Shown piece by piece: positions 17,134-22,218 of a stretch of DNA of 22,218 nucleotides (positions are counted from its first letter, which is position 1; every line of letters begins with the position of its first letter). The DNA lies in contig CALKWT010000021.1 of NCBI GenBank assembly GCA_938003885.1, positions 1-22,218 of the forward strand, in the 5' to 3' direction. The notes below the pieces were generated by a model. That model was not told the origin of the DNA. It searched no databases and saw only the letters and a list, made by a program, of their open reading frames with translations. Position numbers and translations under genes: made by a program. The stretch comes from an uncultured Balneolaceae bacterium (GTDB taxonomy: Bacteria > Bacteroidota > Rhodothermia > Balneolales > Balneolaceae).

Positions 17134-18168
17134 TCAGCCGTTACGCTTCATCGGCGCGCCTTCTTTCTTCCAGTTCACTTTCTTTATCAGCAACCAGGCT
17201 CCAAGCAGAACAAAAGGAATGCTCAGGAGCTGTCCCATATCAAAAATGTTTCCTTCCAGGAAATCGGCCAGTGTCTCTTTTGTGAATTCAATTAAGAACC
17301 GCCCGCTGAATAAAAGCACCAGAAAGGTTCCGAAAAGCGAGCCCTCCGGAGGCCTTTTGTTGTATCGGTTATAGATGTAGGCAAGGACTGAAAAGACAAA
17401 AATACACAACAGAGCCTCATAAAGCATGGAAGGGTGCCGGGGCAGCATATCTACCCGTTCAAAAATTACAGCCCAGGGAAGATCGGTCGGCAAGCCGATA
17501 ATCTCGGAGTTAAAAAAGTTACCTACTCTGATAAAGGTTCCGCCAATAGCCACTCCGGGAACGACCCGGTCAGCTACCCACATAAAAGTGACACCCGGGG
17601 TACGCTTTGCGTAGAGGTACATCGCAAAAATGATTCCGATGGCGGCTCCGTGGCTCGCCAGCCCCCCTGTCCAGACCTGTGGAATCAGGTGAATATTACG
17701 CAGATAAAACTCCGCCTCATAAAAGAAGACATGCCCGAGTCGTGCACCGACTATGGTGGCGATCAGCACGTAAATCAGAAGCCTGTCGATCTCTTCCTGT
17801 GGTTTTCCTGCATCGGAGTACATTCTGGCTCCAGCAAGGTAGCCGAAAATAAAGGCGCAGGCGAACATCAGGCCGTACCAGCGTGGCTCAATGGGACCCA
17901 ACGTTGATATTTCAGGTGAACCTATCAGCAAAAATGGCAGCTGCCCCACGATGAATGAACCGATAAGGAGTCCCCAGAAGGTAAGGGCAGGAAGTTCCGC
18001 TTTCTCTTTCCGATTGGCGGGTTCGGGCTTAAAATGTTGATATCCGAAGTAGTATAGAATCACAGCAAGGAGGAGGCCGTAAATCGAAATCGGTATGGGA
18101 AGGGTTATTTCCGGAATACGAAAGATCACAGGATCTGTGTTCCAGCTGATAAAGTTAAGAGTATTCAT
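17134..18168 (-). CDS. lgt: Prolipoprotein diacylglyceryl transferase with extended N-terminus
   Basis: Inner-membrane enzyme that moves diacylglycerol from phosphatidylglycerol to the lipobox cysteine of prolipoproteins, the first step of lipoprotein maturation. It has 344 aa from ATG 18168; the frame could also open at TTG 18183. Lgt marks are GGLASHGAAIG (168-178), the signature FIRVGNFFNSEIIG (212-225) and RHPSMLYEA (244-252). It is longer than the usual 260-300 aa. Two similar segments occur in the N-terminal part, IPISIYGLLLAV (about 25-36) and EPRWYGLMFACA (about 94-105), separated by an extra hydrophobic segment; the second fits the family's usual RWYGL position. Two predicted lipoproteins in this window would be its substrates. 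The gene stands 181 bp after the stop of the 739-aa gene, with a terminator between. Confidence 0.93.
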   Translation of the reverse strand: MNTLNFISWNTDPVIFRIPEITLPIPISIYGLLLAVILYYFGYQHFKPEPANRKEKAELPALTFWGLLIGSFIVGQLPFLLIGSPEISTLGPIEPRWYGLMFACAFIFGYLAGARMYSDAGKPQEEIDRLLIYVLIATIVGARLGHVFFYEAEFYLRNIHLIPQVWTGGLASHGAAIGIIFAMYLYAKRTPGVTFMWVADRVVPGVAIGGTFIRVGNFFNSEIIGLPTDLPWAVIFERVDMLPRHPSMLYEALLCIFVFSVLAYIYNRYNKRPPEGSLFGTFLVLLFSGRFLIEFTKETLADFLEGNIFDMGQLLSIPFVLLGAWLLIKKVNWKKEGAPMKRNG

Positions 18169-18273
18169 GGTTGGGCGGTTCAATATTACTGAATTTCAGC
18201 CCGAAAGATAGGGATTACTGGTTAAAAACCTTGGATAGGGTTCAGATAAAACTGAATTTAATATCTAAAACAG

Positions 18274-18305
18274 AAAAAGCGGCTTCTTTATGATCCGCCG
18301 CTTTT
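18274..18305 (-). terminator. Terminator hairpin between the 739-aa protein gene and lgt
   Basis: AAAAGCGGC (18275-18283) pairs perfectly with GCCGCTTTT (18297-18305) over a 13-nt loop. On the minus strand the GC stem is followed by five T, and on the plus strand by four. It lies 44 bp past the stop of the 739-aa gene, so it most likely ends that transcript, separating it from lgt. Confidence 0.75.
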
Positions 18306-18348
18306 CCCTAAAATGGTTTGCCGGAGAGCCCGGTTCGCCGGACGGTGC

Positions 18349-20568
18349 CTATTCGTCCTCATCCTTTTCTGTTTTGAAAAGCTTCGCCAGGTAGAAAATC
18401 AGCGTTGCAAAGAGAGCCGCAATCAGGGCGAAGAGAGGCCAGTTGCTCCTGCTTTCCGGTTCCTGGACGTCTGATTCCCGGGCGTCTGATTCATCCTCTG
18501 TGAGAGTCTGATCTGCAGCAGATGGGGCATCGGCATCCTGCGTATCTAATGTAACCGGACCTTCAGTATCCGCATCCGCCTCTTTAAATTCATCCTCCGA
18601 TTCAGGCAGAGTTTCGTCTGCAGGAGTCTCCATGATTTCGGAGCGGCTTTTGAGGTACTCTTCTGCCGGATGCTCCACTATCAGATCTTCTTCAGCCACT
18701 TCAGGTGCAACTCCTGTCTTCAGAGCTCTTTCATCGAGCATCTCTGCCAGTACACCCTCTGCCTTTACCTCTTTAGGTTCCCGGCGGGGCTCTTCAATTT
18801 TAGTATCCGGCAGTTCCGATACGGTGACGGTGGAGTCCTCTTCCAGGCCCCGCTTCAACTCATTTAATGCATGAATGATGGTGAGTGAATCTGCAAGCAG
18901 GCGAATTTCAGGCTGCTGCTCTGTAATCTTTTCATAAACTTCCGCAAGAACCTCCTCTTCCGTCTCCTCCTCACCTGCAGCAATTGTCTCTTCGATCAGG
19001 ATCGATCGGGCAAACTCCATGATCTCGTCAAAGGTGATTTCAGGGGTGATCTCTTCGGGTAGGGTTTCCGCTATCTCCTCTTCTTGCGCGGGCTCTGCGT
19101 CGATGACAGGTTCTTCTTCGACAGCAGCTACCTCCGTATGAATCACTTCATCTTCATCAACTTCATCCCCGGCGACGATCACGTCAAGTTCTTCGACCAC
19201 TATCTCTTCCATGGCTCCATCAGCAACTTCATCGACGACCGGCTCCTCTTCCGGAATGGAAAGCATTCCAAGCAGGTCATCCATGGTAACCGGTGTCAGA
19301 TGAGAGGGTGTAAACTGAATCGAAGCAGGTTGAATCTCTTTGACCTGCGTTCCGATAAGGTGTGGCTGCACCTCTTTTAAATCGATATGGATCTCTTCAA
19401 AGACCGTCAAAGCTTCCTCTTCAACCTCTTCAACCTCTTCAGCCACTTCTTTTTCTTCAACTTCAGCTTCCGCAATTTCCGTTTCCAGACCTCCTTCAAT
19501 GAGGGCCTCTTCACCCTGGCCTACAGGCGGCTCTGCAATTTTTCGTTCTTCTGCGAGTGCTTTTTCCAGTGATTCGATGCGGGACTGCATTTCACGTATA
19601 ATGGCGGCATACGCATCTTTCTCCTCTTCTTCCTCACGTCGCTCTTCTTCTTCACGGCGGCGCCTCTCTTCAGCCAGTTCGGCCTGGAGGGCTTCAACCT
19701 GTTTGGCAAGTTGATCCATTTCCCGCTCATAATGTTCTGCCTGCCGCGTGAGAAGATCTTCCAGCTGTTCAAAAACATCCCGTTCCGGTGTGGTAGCCGG
19801 GGTAGACGGACGCAGGGCAACTCCTGGCCAGTCGGCATCTGCCGGATTTGAACCGAATTTATACTGCAGCCCCACGGTGACGGTACTCCAGGAGTTGGCT
19901 GTCTCTGCTGCTCCATTTACGGCAAGGAGATCCCCGATGAAGTTTCCGTCAATGATATCCCTGCTGGCGGAGTGGAAATCATATTGTGCATAGGAGTCAA
20001 GCCGGTATCCGAGGTTAAACCGGATCCCACCACCGAATGTGCTGAAGAATGTAGAGGATGGGTGGTCGCTTGGTGTGATACCGCGGCCAGCGATTTCGTC
20101 ACTTGTGGTACTGACGGAGACATCATTAACCATCAAACCTCCGCCAAAACTGCCATAGAGGTTTACATAATCGGACTTTGCTCCCAGCAGACGGATCAGG
20201 CTGAGCTGGGTAGTAATAGAAGTGGTGATATAGTTATTTTTAAAAGAGAGATTCTCCTGGTGGTAATAATCACTGTAGAGTGAAAACTTACCGAGCATGG
20301 TGTTAGACTGCAAAGCGATGTCTTTGGTGGCAACGTAACGGATATTGAACCCAACTGTACTGTTAAGTTGTTCACCGACATCGAAGTTTTTATACTCTTC
20401 TTGCAAATATCTCCCCAGGTTGAGATGTCCATGGGTGACCCCTCCCATCAAACCGATACTCAGCCGGTTCTCTTTTTCAGCAGTTTCCTGAGACTGCGCA
20501 ACTGCACATTGGCAGCATAAAAGCAGGCCAAGGAGAGCTGAAGTGGTAAACTTCAATCGTTTGTGCAT
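18349..20568 (-). CDS. Outer-membrane-barrel-like protein with coiled coil, long acidic region and C-terminal membrane helix
   Basis: Unrecognised 739-aa envelope protein with an unusual order of parts. Residues 1-24 are a signal peptide ending AVAQ. Residues 33-239 look like a small outer membrane beta-barrel: alternating aromatic and polar strands, glycine-rich turns such as YGSFGGGLMVND and FFSTFGGGIRFNLGY, and a last strand TVTVGLQYKFG. A proline-rich linker (248-262) leads to a charged coiled coil at about 264-345 (EERRRREEEERREEEEEK). Residues 346-705 are strongly acidic and low in complexity. At 710-730 there is one clear hydrophobic helix (WPLFALIAALFATLIFYLAKL) followed by FKTEKDEDE. 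Such a protein could anchor in both membranes and bridge the periplasm, but that is inference. Sorting-signal processing of the C-terminus is an alternative; a typical PEP-CTERM motif is absent. Confidence 0.75.
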   Translation of the reverse strand: MHKRLKFTTSALLGLLLCCQCAVAQSQETAEKENRLSIGLMGGVTHGHLNLGRYLQEEYKNFDVGEQLNSTVGFNIRYVATKDIALQSNTMLGKFSLYSDYYHQENLSFKNNYITTSITTQLSLIRLLGAKSDYVNLYGSFGGGLMVNDVSVSTTSDEIAGRGITPSDHPSSTFFSTFGGGIRFNLGYRLDSYAQYDFHSASRDIIDGNFIGDLLAVNGAAETANSWSTVTVGLQYKFGSNPADADWPGVALRPSTPATTPERDVFEQLEDLLTRQAEHYEREMDQLAKQVEALQAELAEERRRREEEERREEEEEKDAYAAIIREMQSRIESLEKALAEERKIAEPPVGQGEEALIEGGLETEIAEAEVEEKEVAEEVEEVEEEALTVFEEIHIDLKEVQPHLIGTQVKEIQPASIQFTPSHLTPVTMDDLLGMLSIPEEEPVVDEVADGAMEEIVVEELDVIVAGDEVDEDEVIHTEVAAVEEEPVIDAEPAQEEEIAETLPEEITPEITFDEIMEFARSILIEETIAAGEEETEEEVLAEVYEKITEQQPEIRLLADSLTIIHALNELKRGLEEDSTVTVSELPDTKIEEPRREPKEVKAEGVLAEMLDERALKTGVAPEVAEEDLIVEHPAEEYLKSRSEIMETPADETLPESEDEFKEADADTEGPVTLDTQDADAPSAADQTLTEDESDARESDVQEPESRSNWPLFALIAALFATLIFYLAKLFKTEKDEDE

Positions 20569-20722
20569 AGTATTATGTTCCCTTCTCAGATTACTGAGAC
20601 CCCAACTGCGGTATCAGAAGATGTTAGTTATATTATATCCGCAATATCTGCCCTGATCCACGCCCCGGCCCCTGAATAATTCACGCTCACCGATCAGAAT
20701 GAGTGTTTGGCCCGTCCGCAGG

Positions 20723-20770
20723 CAAAGATATTATACAAACCACTACTTAATTTATCTTACTGTTTGTATA
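20723..20770 (-). promoter_or_regulatory. Promoter-like element with a 9-bp inverted repeat upstream of the 739-aa gene
   Basis: TATACAAAC (20732-20740) and GTTTGTATA (20762-20770) are a perfect 9-bp inverted repeat over a 21-nt spacer, so the arms are centred 30 bp apart, about three helical turns. On the minus strand the left arm runs into TATCTTTG (20730-20723), which fits the Bacteroidota -7 consensus TAnnTTTG; no good -33 TTTG is at the usual distance. It is about 155 bp upstream of the 739-aa gene's start. Promoter and operator roles are inferred. Confidence 0.35.
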
Positions 20771-21003
20771 CCAGTAAAAAAGAGACTTCTCTGAACCGAA
20801 ATAACCCGCCATTCTTCCCACTGCTTTAAATAGTTACCAAGCCGAGATCGGCTCCGATATACTGTTTGGATGGCGGTAGAAACCAGGATATCCGATTTTT
20901 AAAATCTCCAGCCGTCAAATATAACATAACAATACATTATTTTAAACAGAAAACAAAGAAATTGTTTAGAATGAAATTGCAGGAAGTAATTATAGAGGAG
21001 TAG

Positions 21004-21156
21004 ATGATAAGATGTCAGCCTGGCAATGAAAAATATAGGTTAATATATAATTCGTTATTTAATAGCGAGATAATGGTGTCCAGGGGGGAGATCGTAACCA
21101 TGTTACCCGCGTCGCTCGAAGTGCATCCGGTACTATCGGGAAACCCCTTCCGGTAA
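21004..21156 (+). CDS. Possible small protein, 50 codons, preceded by a 10-codon leader ORF
   Basis: A plus-strand frame of 50 sense codons starts at ATG 21004 and ends at TAA 21154. Directly before it, AGAGGAG is one of the best ribosome binding sites in the window, 4 nt from the ATG. That same sequence is the end of a 10-codon frame (ATG 20971 to TAG 21003) whose stop touches the new start, as in translational coupling. The predicted peptide (MIRCQPGNEKYRLIYNSL... ending LSGNPFR) matches nothing I know and has no membrane segment. Its stop codon falls in the loop of the hairpin at 21145-21170. Base composition changes from AT-rich to GC-rich within it. It is opposite in direction to all neighbours and may be chance. 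Confidence 0.22.
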   Translation: MIRCQPGNEKYRLIYNSLFNSEIMVSRGEIVTMLPASLEVHPVLSGNPFR

Positions 21157-21170
21157 AGGTTCCGGAAGGG
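21145..21170 (-). terminator. Hairpin downstream of the AsmA-like gene
   Basis: CCCTTCCGG (21145-21153) pairs perfectly with CCGGAAGGG (21162-21170) over an 8-nt loop. It begins 19 bp past the stop of the AsmA-like gene. On the minus strand only TTT follows within the next few bases, so it is a strong hairpin with a poor T tract, either a weak terminator or a 3' end protector. Confidence 0.5.
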
Positions 21171-21189
21171 TTGGGGGTATACTATCAGA

Positions 21190-22218
21190 TCAGTTCCCGA
21201 GAAGCCTGTCCAGGATGTTGCCAGCGCCCTCCCGGAGCATATCCTGAAGAATCTCTTCGATCACATCGGTATCGGGACCTACCCGGGGGTTGCTAGTCGT
21301 GCCTGTGATCCTGAGCGGCACGGTGATGCGGCCATCTTCAAGCTGAAGGGCATCTGCTGCACGGGTTGAGATAACGGTCGCTATTCCGCGCTTGAACCGT
21401 TCAGGAAGCAGCAGTGTAGCTATGTAATCCACACTCCCATTTATCATGTGGACATCGCCTTCGATCTCCACTCCGATGTTGCCACTTGTTAATGTAAAAT
21501 TCTGAATATTCATCACAGTATCTGCGATACTGAACTCTGCATTCCACGCATCAATTGCAATGTTGGCCAGCTCGGGGGCATTCAGAAGATCCGCAACTTC
21601 CTGCTGTATGGGATGGCCGCTGAGCCGGAATGCGGACATGCTGAAGGTGCCGTTTGCCAGTGTCGAGGTAATGTCGGGGGAAGCGTTGTAGGAGAGGGCT
21701 GTTCCGTAATCGACTTCAGCACTGAACGAACCGTCAAGGTAACTGTGCAGATTGCTGGCGGGCCCTAAAAAGCTCGTCTCCCTGAAGAAAGTTTCAGCAT
21801 CAAGACTGTCGAGCGAACCCTGGAAACGAATACTGGTCCGGAGGGGTTCAGGCACATTCCAGTCAAACTGCCCGTTTGCTTCCCCATCAAAGAGCTGTGC
21901 ATGAGCATTTTCGATCCGGATCAGTTCGGGTGTGACAGAAGCCCTGCCGCTTATATTCGTCACAGGCAGGCCGAACACCCGCAGATGCCCTATTTCGGCA
22001 TCCACCGCGGCTGTCAGGTTTGGCAGATTTATAGGCACCGCTTCATCCTCTGGCGACTCTTCATCCCAGTCAATCATTTCATCCAGATTTAGATAGGTAC
22101 TGCTATAGGCACCTGTAATAGAGGGCCTGTTCTCAGGGGTGCTGATTTCGGCGAGAAAACCCATATACCGATTCAATGTCCCTGTGAGTTTAAAGTGGGG
22201 CGCTACAAACTGCGCTGC
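21190..22218 (-). CDS. AsmA-like protein, C-terminal part (cut by the right edge)
   Basis: C-terminal 343 residues of a protein whose start lies beyond the window. The frame stays open through 22218; the TTG at 22176 is internal, since the upstream codons read AAQFVAPHFKLTGTL, like the rest of the family. Features of the AsmA/TamB-like group are repeated beta-rich units with small-domain patterns (e.g. NIGVEIEGDVHMINGSVDYIA) and the C-terminal ALQLEDGRITVPLRITGTTSNPRVGPD, which resembles the AsmA C-terminal domain end. Helical closing residues ILQDMLREGAGNILDRLLGN finish the protein. These proteins are usually anchored in the inner membrane and span the periplasm, and several are implicated in phospholipid transport to the outer membrane. 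A hairpin follows its stop. Confidence 0.85.
   Translation of the reverse strand, partial: AAQFVAPHFKLTGTLNRYMGFLAEISTPENRPSITGAYSSTYLNLDEMIDWDEESPEDEAVPINLPNLTAAVDAEIGHLRVFGLPVTNISGRASVTPELIRIENAHAQLFDGEANGQFDWNVPEPLRTSIRFQGSLDSLDAETFFRETSFLGPASNLHSYLDGSFSAEVDYGTALSYNASPDITSTLANGTFSMSAFRLSGHPIQQEVADLLNAPELANIAIDAWNAEFSIADTVMNIQNFTLTSGNIGVEIEGDVHMINGSVDYIATLLLPERFKRGIATVISTRAADALQLEDGRITVPLRITGTTSNPRVGPDTDVIEEILQDMLREGAGNILDRLLGN

Larger units (their letters stand above)
20569..21189. other. Long AT-rich intergenic region upstream of the 739-aa gene
   Basis: This 621-bp gap contains no recognised gene. From left to right: a 6-bp hairpin TCTCAG/CTGAGA (20584-20599) in the probable 5' UTR of the 739-aa gene; on the minus strand TATCTTTG (20730-20723), matching the Bacteroidota -7 element TAnnTTTG; the 9-bp inverted repeat at 20732-20770; AT-rich DNA to about 21070; a near-palindrome TCGTTATT-T-AATAGCGA (21052-21068); a possible small ORF (separate entry); and a hairpin after the AsmA-like gene. 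Confidence 0.55.

Noticed and set aside
18349..20568. 739-aa protein as an OmpA-like peptidoglycan-binding protein
   Set aside because: No OmpA C-terminal motif is present after the barrel-like part; the C-terminus is acidic low-complexity sequence and a membrane helix.

Overview
The window reads as chromosomal DNA of a Gram-negative, probably halophilic or marine member of the Bacteroidota/Rhodothermota/Balneolota side of the tree. The support is inferential: moderate GC, start codons mostly without a Shine-Dalgarno sequence, an M28 peptidase with a PA-type insert, a large lipoprotein metzincin of the DUF5117/DUF4953 type, an AsmA-like protein, and several ion carriers (CPA2, SulP, NhaC). 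No phage, insertion sequence, CRISPR array, tRNA or rRNA is visible.

Left part (1-8213). lysA (minus strand, running off the left edge) is interrupted by an in-frame TAA. Upstream of it in the same direction is a secreted M28 peptidase. Then, on the plus strand, come a lipoprotein with a trypsin-like triad, a CPA2 cation/proton antiporter carrying two universal-stress-protein domains, and a SulP anion transporter with a STAS domain. The last two are 86 bp apart and probably form one transport unit.

Middle (8266-14071). On the minus strand are hisS, a SpoU/TrmH rRNA methyltransferase, a WbqC-like protein and an NhaC antiporter. The NhaC frame is broken: residues typical of the family continue in another frame about 16 nt short of what is expected. 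pcm (protein-L-isoaspartate methyltransferase) is divergent from it.

Right part (14399-22218). All genes are on the minus strand: the 825-aa zinc metalloprotease lipoprotein with a clear terminator, lgt with an unusually long N-terminus, a 739-aa protein, and the C-terminal end of an AsmA-like protein cut by the right edge. The 739-aa protein joins an outer-membrane-barrel-like domain to a coiled coil, a long acidic region and a C-terminal membrane helix.

Common threads are the cell envelope (Lgt, two predicted lipoproteins that would be its substrates, three predicted exported peptidases, the AsmA-like protein and the barrel-tether protein) and sodium/proton/anion balance. The most novel candidate is the 739-aa protein, whose order of parts suggests a link between outer and inner membranes. 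The two broken housekeeping genes (lysA, nhaC) are either real lesions or assembly errors. Several noncoding gaps hold inverted repeats and one small ORF with a strong ribosome binding site.
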